Counted from the first letter of the stretch, positions 43,405 to 53,880 are shown. The stretch is DNA of 64,000 bases from Heloderma charlesbogerti (GCA_026122225.1 JANEZZ010001901.1:372001-436000); one strand, 5' to 3'. Numbers and translations: made by a program. The notes: generated from the sequence alone by a model not told the origin.

Positions 43405-43565
43405 GGATGCACCTGATCTCGTCTGATCTTGGAAGCTAAGCAGGGTCAGCCCTGGTTAGTGCTTGGATGGGAGACCACCTGGGAATCAGGCTTCCTGCTT
43501 TAAGCAGGGGGTTGAACTCGATGGTCTTGTAGGCCCCTTCCAACCCCACGATTCTATGATCGTAT
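43405..43565 (+). mobile_element. 5S-rRNA-derived SINE with CR1-type tail
   Basis: CTGATCTCGTCTGATCTTGG-AAGCTAAGCAGGGTCAGCC and TTGGATGGGAGACCACCTGG match the 5S rRNA body, including the internal pol III region. GCTTCCTGCTTTAAGCAGGG then leads to a CR1 tail phrase, GGTCTTGTAGGCCCCTTCCA, and ATTCTATGATCG. The 5' end is missing. Not a functional 5S gene. Confidence 0.85.
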
Positions 43566-43930
43566 GAACTTGTAAAACATACAGAGCTTTAACAAAGACT
43601 CTTCTTCAGCCAGATGAAAATGCAAACAACCTTTCATAGAAGCGTTGCCATTTAATCTGCTAGAGCATGAAGTAGAAACCTCATCAAAGGAAAGGAAAGA
43701 AGTTTCTGGCCTCTGTTTGATTATTTTCCTCATTCCCTGACTTCCTCTATACGCTAATCTGTGCCACAGACAAACGTAAAACTTGAAAGACTCATTATCT
43801 CCTCATTCATTTGCTGGAGCAAGGAAAGCCTGTCAACTGCCCTGGTGCTCCAGTAGATTTCGTCATGACTCCTGCTCTGAAAAGGTCCTGGAGCTATGCT
43901 CCCCCTCTATTTTCTGTGTTTCCCCTCAGA
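43565..43930. other. No recognised feature
   Basis: Unassigned DNA. Confidence 0.35.
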
Positions 43931-44915
43931 GGGCTCAATCCTATCGGGACAGGCGGCTGCCTCCAAACTCAGAGGCGACTGCCTATCCAATGCAGGGCAG
44001 GAGAAGCACAGAGGGGATTGTCCCCTCCGCGCCTCAACCACCCTGCACTTACAGCTAGGCAGCCAATTTTGGCTGTCTACCCATGGGACCTCGGAGCGTG
44101 GGAAGCGGCAGCCAGACGACACGTAGGATGTGTCGTACCTGTCAGGAGGTCGCCCCTGCTGCCTTCTGAAATCCTCAAGTAGCCAGAATCAACACGCAGA
44201 CAATTGTGCTTTTTCCAAAGCTTTATTCCCATTCCACCTAATGATGCTTACAGATGCTAATTGCTTGATCTTACGAGTGAGACTTAAGAGAGCTGCCTAC
44301 TCGGGGGTTCTAGCCTTAGGAATCAGTTGATCTCCATTTGGAGGGGAAGGTGGGAAACCTCTGTACTTATGGGCTAGGAGGAGAGAGTCCACTCCTTTCT
44401 CGTGGGGCATCGGGGCGTCACTGTTGCTGAGCGCCTCCTCTCAGCGCCCGCCATCTTGTGCTTGACGGTGCGCCAGCACCTAGCATCCAGAAACTGCTGT
44501 TGCTCCTCCCTCTCCCTGCCAGGGTCACTATCACTCTCAGGAATGTGTACCGGGAGGGGCTCTCCTCCTGGATGCTCCTCTGAAGAGCACGTGGGTTCCT
44601 CTCCCGCGGTTTCTACCTCTGCCTCAGAATGAGAACTGCTTTGGGACTGTCTGGACTCCGATCCAACCCTGACAGTACCAGCATTTCTGACTTCCCTGCC
44701 CCGCCCCCAGGAAGGCCCTGTTTTTGCCACTCCGCGCTCCTCTTCTGAGCGCGGAGCGCAGGGCAGTTCCGCACTGCCTATGAGGCAGCACAGGAAGGGT
44801 TGGAGGTCAGTTCTCAGGGAACTGACCTCAGAGCGTGGCCTCTGAGGTCAGTTCCCGGGAACCAACCTATCCTATGGCTGTCTAGCCGCTGACTAGCAGC
44901 CATAGGATTGCACCC
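43931..44915. mobile_element. Harbinger-like element, split by LTR-A copy 2
   Basis: The left part 43931-44139 starts GGGCTCAATCCTATCGG, followed by GCGGCTGCCTCC and CAGCCAATTTTGGCTGTC. The right part 44680-44915 ends GGCTGTCTAGCCGCTGAC and CATAGGATTGCACCC. A TTA follows at 44916-44918; the left triplet has decayed. The layout is inverted relative to 2548-3604. Confidence 0.65.
44140..44674 (-). mobile_element. Solo LTR, family LTR-A copy 2, exact 5-bp TSD
   Basis: Starts TGTCAGGAGG and ends ACCCTGACA, flanked by GTACC at 44135-44139 and 44675-44679. Minus strand: poly(A) signal AATAAAG at about 44220-44227, near its downstream end. A frame from the first bases to 44374 reads VRVGSESRQSQ, then SSSHSEAEVETAGEEP, ESDSDPGREREEQQQ and LDARCWRTVKHKMAG. 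The same frame is found in copies 1 and 3. Solo, so no internal genes. Confidence 0.8.
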
Positions 44916-44929
44916 TTAGTCTCTATTTT

Positions 44930-45215
44930 ATTTTTATGTTTTTATTTCATTTCTATATCGCCTAATGGCCAAAGCTCTCTGGGCAGTTCACAAAAATTAA
45001 AACCAAAAAGCACAGGACAAAACAATATAAAATATAAAAACAGTAAAGCCACAATATAACAACCAGAATAAAACCTAGCAGCAATGCAGAGATTTAAAAC
45101 ACAGATTTAAAACACCAAAGCTTAAAGACTGGGAAGCTAAAATGCTAAAATGCCTGGGAGAATAAAAAGGTCTTCACCTGGTGCCAGAAGGAATTCACCT
45201 GGCCCTATTTTGCCC
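44930..45215 (-). repeat. LINE 3' UTR and tail
   Basis: TTTCATTTCTATATCGCCTA, ATGGCCAAAGCTCTCTGGGC, then A-rich DNA and AATAAAAAGGTCTTCACCTG, which encodes the KTWKLFLP-like end in some copies. Confidence 0.6.
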
Positions 45216-45525
45216 TAGGGGGAGATTCCTTTTTTTCCCTTTTTTTCAATTCCGCAATTTTAAACAGAGGTGGGGGTGGCTGGAACATATGCTGGGACAG
45301 TGAAATAGAAAAGCAAAATCCAATGGGAAGTCATAACCTCAGCTTTGGCATCCTAACCCCAGATGTTTGTGAACAGTGTGTCTTGCTGTTAGAGATGTAA
45401 TAGCCGAATTCTGACTCCTCCATGCAGGTGTTAGTAACTCAGCTAAAGTGGTCAGATGCCCAAGAGGAGATGGCTTTTGCACCTTTAGTAGCTGTGTCCT
45501 GCAAGCTGCCTACACCTGCAGAAAG

Positions 45526-45583
45526 TCTTCTTCTTCTTCTTCTTCTTCTTCTTCTTCTTCTCCTTCTCCTTCTCCTTCTTCAC
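45526..45583. repeat. (CTT)n microsatellite
   Basis: CTT units followed by CTC-interrupted units to about 45580. Confidence 0.95.
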
Positions 45584-45639
45584 AGCTATGAAAGGTGGAG
45601 CTGCCACATCCTCTTTTCTATCTGGCCACTCTAAACTTA

Positions 45640-46150
45640 TCTATACCAATTTCCCAGGAGGGCTTCAAACACAGTCAAAACAAAACAGGAAATGTATCCC
45701 AACCCTGAACTAAATAATGATAAAACAGTTTGGATAGGCAAACTGGTGAAGATAAAAATGTATTCAGAAATATCTGATAATATTATTTTAAGTATGCAGG
45801 CTAAAGAAAACATACATTAAAAGACAACAGAGGAAAATACAATACTGTTGCGCTATTGTAATATCCAACAATAGCAGGAGTAACTGGTACCAAGCAAAAC
45901 CAAACATGTCTCAACCTAAAGTCTTTGTCAGTGGTCTAGTACATAAAAATGGTCTGGTATGTAAAAAGGTATATAAGAAGATAAAAAAGCTTCTAGATAC
46001 ACACACACCTTATATGGACTGGTTTGAACAGGCCCACATACTGCAAGAAGGTAATCTTTATAAACAATATATTGTCCTTTACAAGAGGTACTTGGACAAT
46101 ATCTGGTTTATTTACAAGGTGATATATACCAATTTCCCGGGAGGGCTTTG
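45640..46150. other. 480-bp block bounded by a 30-bp direct repeat
   Basis: TATACCAATTTCCCAGGAGG at about 45640 recurs as TATACCAATTTCCCGGGAGG at about 46126. The block between has no named family; it contains CAACCTAAAGTCTTTGTCAG, and an open frame (45906-46151) with a phrase VLYKRYLDNIWFIYKV that resembles a reverse-transcriptase region (YLDNI) but is too short to call. Confidence 0.3.
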
Positions 46151-46269
46151 AACACTTCCTGCTCTAAGGGAAGAGTGATGTGTGGGTTGTCCTTAAGTGG
46201 ACAGAGCACAGTTAATTCACCGTACCTGGATTCTACGTGGGCTGGCTGTGGTTATGGAATGGGGTAGAG

Positions 46270-46310
46270 AAAGATGCTGTCAGGGCCGGCCCAAACACAG
46301 CGGCAAAGGA
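46270..46310. repeat. hAT-E left-end relic
   Basis: CAGGGCCGGCCCAAACAC; matches the left end of 46551. Confidence 0.4.
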
Positions 46311-46550
46311 GGTACCTGCCTGTGGATTTCAGGGTCCCTGCCTCAGGGGTGCCTGTAAATAGCTTGCAGAGAGGGCCATTGCCCACCCAGTTGGAGGAGG
46401 CTCACAGAGCTTGACTGCTCATCAGCTCTGTGGCCACCCCTCCATTTCAGAGGACATGAGTGAGAAGAACCTTCTGATCTCTGTGGACTGCCCTGGGCAC
46501 AGACACAGTTGTGAAGGGGAGGAACTCAAGTAAAGAAGAGAGACTACAGC

Positions 46551-46817
46551 CAGGGCCGGCCCAAGACATTTTACTGCTTCAGGCAAAGAACAAGATGCCC
46601 CCCTCCCATTCCATGTGCTGAAAGCCCACTGGACTGGCCAATGAATCTGTCTTCCACATCTATGGGGGACAGTGTCCCCCATTGCACCTGAAGGTGGCAA
46701 GAGCTGCAGAGTAGGCCGCAGGTACACAGCTCTCGCCTCTGACACATTGCTGTTGCTTCCCAGCATCTGTTGCCTGAGGCAACTGCCTCACTTTGCTTAA
46801 TGGCAGGGCCGGCCCTG
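46551..46817. mobile_element. hAT-E element with 8-bp TSD
   Basis: CAGGGCCGGCCCAAGACATT at the left and GGCAGGGCCGGCCCTG at the right; flanks ACTACAGC (46543-46550) and ACTATGGC (46818-46825) differ at two positions. CTGCCTGAGGCAACTGCCTC-type palindrome near the right end. Confidence 0.75.
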
Positions 46818-46824
46818 ACTATGG

Positions 46825-47162
46825 CAGGGGCGCAGAACCTCAGGCCTGGGGGCCAAAAGCATCCTTCTGAGGTTCTCCAGAAGGCTATGGCCCATTCCCT
46901 TGGCTTTGCCCCCTTTCCCCAAACCACCCCACATTTGGTGGTTTCCCGGCTTTTCTGCCTTTTCCCGCTCTCTCTAAGGTTGAAATGCCCCTCCTCAGAG
47001 TTAATTCTTGGCAGTTAGAGCTTCAAGTTAAACTGTGCCAGTATGGTTAGTACGTTGGATCACCCCTGTTGCCTTTGGCTCCACCCAGCATGGAATGCAG
47101 CCCCTGGGAGATTCTCTGAAATGGATTTTGGCCCTTGGGGTGAAAGAAGTTCTGTACCCCTG
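46825..47162. mobile_element. hAT-F element with 8-bp TSD
   Basis: CAGGGGCGCAGAACCTCAGG at the left and GTTCTGTACCCCTG at the right; flanks GACTATGG (46817-46824) and GACAATGG (47163-47170), one mismatch. It lies directly against hAT-E. Confidence 0.75.
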
Positions 47163-47303
47163 GACAATGGTGTAGTGTAGTCTTGCCCAAACTGGTCCCT
47201 CCAGATGTGTGGGACTTCGACTCCCACACATCTGGAGGGCACCAGTTGGACAAGACTGGTGTAGTGTTTATCTCGTTGGAGTTTGACTTGGGAGGCTGAA
47301 GCT

Positions 47304-47342
<39 letters not shown>

Positions 47343-47470
47343 CCACCATGAAGCTTCCTGGGTGACCATGGGCCATGAGCAATCTCGCCACCTAACCTAC
47401 CTTGCAGGTCTGTTGTGAGGCAAGAATGGGAAGACAGCCTTTGAGCTCCTTGAGAAAGGGCAACATGCAA
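47163..47470 (+). mobile_element. CORE-type tRNA SINE, interrupted by hAT-C and a (CA)n
   Basis: The head is GGTGTAGTG (47169-47177), then GTGTAGTGTTTATCTCGTTG after the hAT-C insertion. A (CA)n at 47307-47339 follows. Then AGCTTCCTGGGTGACCATGG (CORE phrase) and GTCTGTTGTGAGGCAAG. It matches 21552-21798 in reverse. Confidence 0.6.
47178..47258. mobile_element. hAT palindrome, family hAT-C, exact 8-bp TSD
   Basis: TAGTCTTGCCCAAACTGG at the left, CCAGTTGGACAAGACTG at the right, flanked by GTGTAGTG at 47170-47177 and 47259-47266. A fully palindromic 81 bp. Confidence 0.85.
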
Positions 47471-47474
47471 AATA

Positions 47475-48385
47475 ATGAAGGGACGGGCATTCATACAAAT
47501 ACAAAAACTGTATTCTGCCCAATTCTTGATCAATGAACATGCTGTTAACATGCCACTCGGCAGACGCAAGGAGAGAAAAGCAAAATTTAAATTTGCCCAG
47601 GGCAGTAAAAAAAACAGCAGCTATCTGGGCCAGCTCTGCTCTCTGTACATGTTCAGAGGCAGCATCTTCTTTTTTTATTAATAACTATGTCCCAGCCATG
47701 ACCGGTCGCTGGTACTGATGGTAGGTTACAATCTGTTTGAAGGTGTCCTCTGTTTGAAGGGCTGTCCAGTCCAATTCCAGTTTAAAGCAAAAGAACCCTA
47801 AGAACTGTTGTTCATCAACAGTTAGCACACTGAACAGGTAGGCCCGCAGGTCACCTGGTCACAGTCTTCCACAGTAGGGTGAGATGAACTGTACTTCTAC
47901 TTAAATTAGAATAGTTATATCTAAAATTGCATCTCTACATGCAAATGTAGGCCCTCTCTTGTGCTCTATTTTGATTATGCATTTCTTCTTTGGGGGCCAA
48001 TAAGCGGTTACCCTAAGTAGGTTCTAGGAGCAGGCCCAGGTTCCAAAGCCAGCCCAGACTTCAGCGCTTTTGTCACGTTTAGCTCTGAAACGCATCCATC
48101 GCTCTTCCGCAGAAACAAAATAGCTCCTGCAGAGAAACCTGTACCGTGACGACATGTGTGTAAATACCAGGGCAATGCCAGTGGCATGAGAACGTAAATA
48201 AAGCACCGCAGCCTACACTGTACCTTCACGAAGACCACACAAACCGGTTCTGCTCGCTCCTGCAGCCCAGATGCAAATACAAAAAGGACGTGTATAGAAC
48301 GGAAAGAAACTGGGGAGGGGAGGGAAAGAGAGAGAGAGAGAACACATAGCAGTGCCAACCTCTTTTTACTCCCCCTGCTCCTGTG
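47475..48385. other. No recognised feature
   Basis: Unassigned, with a short (AG)n at 48328-48344. Confidence 0.3.
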
Positions 48386-48390
48386 TTTTT

Positions 48391-48660
48391 CAAAGCAGCC
48401 TGACACAGTAAAAGTTAAGCAGGTGACCACTTTCTTGGCACAGAGAGATGTGTTGGGTGGTGGGGGGTGGAGGGGAAGGGAATCATCAGATGCACAGTTT
48501 CAGATGCACAGTCGGCAGATGCAGAATTTGAAAAGCAGCCTGACACAGTAAAACTTAAGCAGGTGACCACTTTCTTGGCACTGAGGGATATGCTGGGTGA
48601 GGGTGGGAGCAGGGGAATCGTCAGATGCGCAATTTCGTCAGATGCACAGTTTCCGTAAGA
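48391..48660. repeat. 140-bp tandem duplication
   Basis: AAAGCAGCCTGACACAGTAA, CTTAAGCAGGTGACCACTTT and CTTGGCACTGAGGG occur twice, 140 bp apart (about 48391 and 48531). A smaller CAGATGCACAG phrase is repeated within. Confidence 0.75.
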
Positions 48661-49345
48661 TAGAGCTAGGCTAGCAGTTTGGACTAAAGCAATGCAACTG
48701 CCTCTATTCTCTGGCCCTGATAAATATTTTTGGCCTTGTTAAAATATTGCTCTATGCAGGAACAGCGTCCAGGGTCAGAATAGTTGGGCACTTGCCATGG
48801 GCCCCACGCCCTGGCAAGAGGCTCCCCGACCAGCTCCTTCCCTCTCCTGTTGCAACCTACGTGCTCGCCCTCTTCTCCCCTTGATGGGGAGGTAAGTACA
48901 GCTTTGGCCAAACCTCAAAGTGCAGGCAGGTTGATACAGGTAATGGTGGCCAGGTAGTGTCATTCTGCAGGGTTTCACTGCTACCTGAGGATCTCTGGAA
49001 GTTAAATCTCAGAGCAGAGGTGGCTGCATCCAGTCTCGCACACGTCCCTCGCCAGAGACCACCACTGTGACTGCTGGGAAAGTGAACGGACCTCGTGGCT
49101 GTGCCCCTCCAGCGGGTCTCCTGTGCATTTAGTGACTGTGTGGGAGGCAGAAATTCAGCAGGTTTTGCTTTTCCCAGCATGGTGATAACAGTGATGGAGA
49201 AAGCTATGCTGAATGTCTGCTTGGTGGGCAGCTGCTGATAGGGTGAGCATTGAGGCAAAAGAGGCTGGGACTCCCGTGCCTTGAATAGTTATGTAGAAAA
49301 GAGAATTTCACCCAGTTCTGCTTTAATCCTGCCTGATAAGCTGCA
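48660..49345. other. No recognised feature
   Basis: Unassigned; open frame 48857-49258 minus has no motif. Confidence 0.3.
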
Positions 49346-49348
49346 TGA

Positions 49349-49419
49349 AGAAGACGAAGACGAAGACGAAGACGAAGTCGAAGAAGAAGAAGAAGAAGAA
49401 GAAGAAGAAGAAGAAGAAG
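49349..49419. repeat. (GAC/GAA)n microsatellite
   Basis: GACGAA units grading into an uninterrupted (GAA)n. Confidence 0.95.
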
Positions 49420-49640
49420 GCAATTAATATTGCTCCCTGAATGTATGTGGCGCTTTGCAGAACCACATAAGCAAGAAAAAGGAGCAGGTCCCTGCCCCAA
49501 CGGGCTTACAGTCTAAACTATCATTAACTAGGCAATTAATATTGCTCCATCAATGTATGTGGCGCTTTACAAAGCAACATACACAAGAAAAATGAGCAGG
49601 TCTCTGCCCCAACGGGCTTACAATCTGAATTTAGATAACA
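49419..49640. repeat. 112-bp tandem duplication of a LINE-tail-like sequence
   Basis: GGCAATTAATATTGCTCC begins at 49419 and again at 49531. Both copies continue through TGTATGTGGCGCTTT and CCCCAACGGGCTTACA, a phrase used in some LINE 3' UTRs. Confidence 0.7.
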
Positions 49641-49644
49641 GAGA

Positions 49645-50670
49645 AGACAACAGCCATTCTGATTGTCACAGGGGAAGTAGGATATTGATATTTCAAATAA
49701 ACAAACCAATGGAAGGAGGGGAGGGCATGGAAAAGCCCAAGTAACGACAGGTGAAAGTGAGAAGTTATTACATGAACTAAATGAAGCTTCAGTTCAGATG
49801 AGGATGAAGGAGAAGCCAAAGGAAAATGGAGAGGAAAGGGCCAGGAGGAAAATGAAGCTGAGGAAATGAGGTATCAAACCCATTTAGATTTTTAACAGGG
49901 TGGGCGGGGGGGGATTTTCTGGGGAAGCGAAAGATTTTAATGTCTGCTTTCCCCTTTCCTTGGAGGATATAACTGACTGCAAATTTCAGCTTGTTACACC
50001 AATTCTTTCCTTGTTCCCATCAGTCGTGTTTGGGGTGCAAACCACACCACAATACCTAAACTGGCCTACTTTTCCATGGGGCACGATTCAAATGGGATGG
50101 TTCACCAGCCCGGTCAAGGTGCCTTTTACAACCTGCCCCAAATTAGCACCCGCAAAGACATTTGGGAACTCCTTCTAAATTCCTTTTCTTCTTCTTCCCT
50201 TTCTTTAGTCACAGTCTTTCCTATGCGATCTTGTCATGCTCAATTCTCTTATCACGGGTGCAGCCCACTCAGGAATGTTTCTTTGTCCAAGGGAACCAGA
50301 CAACGGCGCAGCCTTGCAGCTAAATGAAGGCACAGGAGCTGGAGTCAGGAGATGTCGGTTCTGCTTCCACAGTGGGTCACACGCTCCGCATGCGATGTCG
50401 AGGGAAAAGGAGAGAGCAGGAAGGAAATCTTTGGACAGGCTGCTCACTATCGAACACCCAGCCACTGCAGCTTTACATACTACTGGGCAGGCGTTCACAC
50501 GCAACCATGTTTATTTCCATGCTGTGAAAAGCATAATCTGTTACTTTCTGCGCATTGAGCTGCAGAGCAGCAGGCTGTGCCGTCCTTTTCTGATCAGCTG
50601 GCAATCCAAAAACCCTCAGGTCAAAATACTCAGAAGGGCATGTGCAAGAGGAGCTTCCTCCGGTGGCGAT
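49645..50670. other. No recognised feature
   Basis: About 1 kb unassigned; a poly-G run near 49905. Open frame 50236-50877 enters the LTR at 50676 by chance of frame. Confidence 0.3.
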
Positions 50671-50675
50671 TTGCC

Positions 50676-51258
50676 CGTCAGGAATGAATCTGAGCGTGTG
50701 GAGACGTCTGGCAGTTCAGATTCAGAGTCAGAAAGGGAACAGACAGAACAGGAGGAGGCACCCTCCCTGGTGAGCCCAGGTACGGTGACACTTTCTTCCC
50801 AAGACCTTGACACACAGATGGCCCAGCCTGAACGCCCCCCTCCGCTTTCCTCCACCATGAGAACCCAGGTTTCGTAGTAGGAGGAGGGCACGGGGTGTGA
50901 CTTGAGAGACGCTAGGGTCCGCCGCAGAGCAAAGCAAGAAAAGTTAGGGGCAGGGCTCAGATTGGCCACTACTCATGGAAGCCAACGTGGGGGGGGCACC
51001 CTAAGGGAGGGGCATCCCTGCGAAGTAAGTCTGGCCAAGAAATTCTTGCCCAGACTGCTGGCAACTTCCCTAACTTCCACTGTGTCTCCGTTATTGATAT
51101 TCGTTGATGCGTGGATTAGCTGGTTCATTGCAGTCTGAGAGTTTCCTAGAATCTGCACTCATAAAGAAGGTAGTCGCTAACTAATAAGGAAGTGTAGCTC
51201 GAAGCCTTGTTTCCTGGAGTGTGTTGACTGCGGAGGGGCAGGACGAAGAAACGTGACA
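50676..51258 (+). mobile_element. Solo LTR, family LTR-A copy 3
   Basis: Begins CGTCAGGAATG (a TG end with one change) and ends ACGTGACA, flanked by TTGCC (50671-50675) and TCGCC (51259-51263). A CATAAAG poly(A)-like signal lies at about 51158. The frame from the first bases reads VRNESERVETSGSSDSESE, MRTQVS, then two stops. It goes on, in the same frame, with CDLRDARVRRRAKQEK. It aligns with the minus-strand copy at 2901-3500. Confidence 0.7.
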
Positions 51259-51324
51259 TCGCCATTTTAAGCCCCAAAGACACATCTCGATTTCTATGAG
51301 AAGGTAGAAACATTACATCACATC

Positions 51325-51670
51325 AGGGGTCGTGAACCTCTTTCAACCCAAGGGCCAAACTGAATTTTGGAGAAACTCTCAGGGGCTGCAGTCCAGTGGT
51401 GGGCGAGGCTAAAGTTAAAAGGGCCAAAAATACGAGAAGTGCCAAAAAATGCCAACTTATTGTAGCTTAAAGCTCTTACTGTCAGTAACTAAGGCTGAGA
51501 GGCAGTTCAATCTTTTAGAAGGGGGGGGCAGGGGACTGTGCAAAAGCCAGGAAATCACCAAAAGATTGGCGGTTGGCGGGAAGGGGGTGGGGCAGGGCCA
51601 CCTGGGGAATCCCAAAGGGCCAGATTGGCACCTCAGGTGGGCCCAATTTGGTCTGCAGGCCTGAGATTCA
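51325..51670 (+). mobile_element. hAT-F relic
   Basis: CAGGGGTCGTGAACCTCTTT at the left, and GGTCTGCAGGCCTGAGATTC at the right. Middle (about 51455) carries TTGTAGCTTAAAGCTCTTAC, also present at about 23515. Confidence 0.5.
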
Positions 51671-53130
51671 AAAAGCTGCAGGTCAGACTATTTGTCTGTC
51701 TCCAAATGTGGCTGGCCAGGTACACTTCGAAGTTCATAAGCAGGGCATGATAAGAGATTAGCCGTCCCTTGTTGTTTCATCCAAACGTCTGGTAATCCAG
51801 ACAGATACTGCCCCTATACTGAGGTTTCATTTTGTTCTTATTCTAAAATCCATCATCAATATCCTTTCCATTAAGCTGTCCAAAGAGCCATCGCTAATTA
51901 TTGTCCGTTAGCCATGAAACAAGTTTGACTCCTATCATTGTAATTTAAGCTTTGCAAGACGCTTTTCAGGTTTTTCAGCTTTAAGTTCTGACATTCTAAA
52001 TTTTGGAAAAGAAATCATGAATTTTAGACTTCAGAGGGGGGATGAGAGATGCAGCAAGAAGATGGCAAACTGAAGAAGTGATTATGTTTTCCACGTGTTT
52101 GTTCAAAATGAATGCACCAGGGACATTTTTTCCTTCTTCTAAAAATATGTTGTGGTTCCAGTTCACCCATCACAGACTTTCTCCTTCGTAACATCATGTT
52201 GCTCCAATCCTGGAAACATTTGATCTGTGAAATCGTAGTCTGTGTCTGGACATATTGCTGCTGCACCTAAAAAGACTGGTGTTCAAGAATTATATAAACC
52301 TTTGTCCTCGGAGAAGATCATAGTTGGGGTCCTTCAGGAATTGAGACAAAGAATATGTGATATGATGCACTTTATCAGATCAACCAATTGTTTAAAGATG
52401 TTACAGACTTCTGCCTGAGAAAGAATCCTGAAGGTTAAAAGCATCTTATTTGGCCTCATAAAATATTATCTCTCTGATTCTTTCCCTCTGGTGTTTATGC
52501 AACACAGAAAAGGGCAAAATGTTTGTAATCTATAGCTGCGCATGTTAATTCTTCATTTGCTGAAGTTTGAGGCATTATAGGTTTTATTTGTTGTTTGTGG
52601 AGGGTGTGGTTGACTTTCTCAGTGTAATAGTTATTTACTCTTGAGTGTCTGACATAAGATCCAGCCATCCTAACTTGCTTTCCCCCTGGGCATCGGACCT
52701 CCATCCACCTAATCAAAGCAAAATGACATCAATCAAAAGATTAATTGTCTTTAGACAGCTAAAGATCCCTGATGGTACAGAAATGTCTCCGGGAAGTGAG
52801 TTGAGCTCCGGTAGTTAGAGAAAGGATGCACAGCTGCACTTTACTTTGCTGTCCACTTCCAGTTTTGTCTTTCAATTATACCATATGAGCTTGACCTTTG
52901 TTAGGTTGTCAGCTGAGCTGAGTTTTCACTTGCTGAACCTGTGGTGCTTGGAAGGATTTCCTTGAAATAAATGTGATTATTTGCCAGAAAGCTGGGTTCG
53001 TTCCCCCAACCCCCACTTTCCTGTGCTAAAAAGATGCTGTGATAATCAGTGAAATAAATCACCACCAGTTCGTTACCCACGAACACAGTTCACGGAGAAA
53101 AATCAAATCTAACAAAAGGTTTAACTTAAC
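51670..53130. other. No recognised feature; unique-looking DNA
   Basis: From about 51820 to 52290 the sequence is AT-rich, low in CpG, and contains a GCTAATTATTGTCC motif. This could be a conserved non-coding segment, untested. No exon supported. Confidence 0.3.
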
Positions 53131-53131
53131 T

Positions 53132-53262
53132 AAGGGTGCAATCCTATGGGGATAGGCGGCCACCTCCAAACTCAAGAGGCGACCGACTATCCAATGCAGA
53201 GGGCTCTGAGGTCAGTTCCTGGAAAACCAGATATCCTATGGCCGTCTAGCCGCTGACGGCTC
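53132..53262. repeat. Harbinger-like element remnant with TAA TSD
   Basis: GGGTGCAATCCTATGGGGAT, GGCGGCCACCTCCAAACTC, ending GCCGTCTAGCCGCTGACGGC-TCCC, followed by TAA, which also precedes the left end. Confidence 0.55.
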
Positions 53263-53432
53263 CCTAACTGCTTTTACTGAAACATTCCAAGTGTTAGATT
53301 TCATCTTTACAAAACTTCCTTAAATACAGTATTCTTGGTGTCAATTCCAGCGCGGCCACTGTAACGTCCTTGTTCTGGTCCACTGACAACTTGAATCTTG
53401 AGGTTGCACACAACTCAAGGCAATGTAGATCG

Positions 53433-53720
53433 CTTTATGATTTGTTTACAGGCCGTATGCTATTGGCATATCATTGCACTTTGGCCTGCACCTGTGTTTA
53501 TAAAGTTGTACAGAGACCTTTATATGTTATGTTGTTACATTTAACAGCTAGAGACTTCCTTTCTGAGGAATAACTAAACTTTGATTGGGTTACTTTTAGC
53601 TGTAGGTGTCTCTTAATCCCTTCATGATTTGTTTACAGGCCATATACTACTGGCATATCATTGTACTTTGGCCTGCATCTGTGTTTATAAAGGAGTTCAG
53701 AGACTTTTGTGTGTGTTCAT
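53433..53720. repeat. Direct duplication, offset 187 bp
   Basis: ATGATTTGTTTACAGGCC begins at 53437 and 53624. The similarity persists for about 100 bp (CATATCATTGCACTTTGGCC, CTGTGTTTATAAAG). Confidence 0.75.
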
Positions 53721-53835
53721 ATTTCATTTTGCTCCAATTTTCAATTAATTATGTTTGTTTAGTTATACTTGACAATTTTGATATTAAAAATAAAACTTTA
53801 CAGCACATTGTTATAGAAGATAGCCTAATTCTTTA

Positions 53836-53842
53836 AAAAAAA

Positions 53843-53880
<38 letters not shown>
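53836..53880. repeat. Poly(A) and (GA)n
   Basis: A17 or so, then about twelve AG units. Confidence 0.9.

Noticed and set aside
43405..43565. Possible 5S rRNA gene
   Set aside because: The 5' third is missing and the sequence runs into a CR1-type tail, so it is a SINE.
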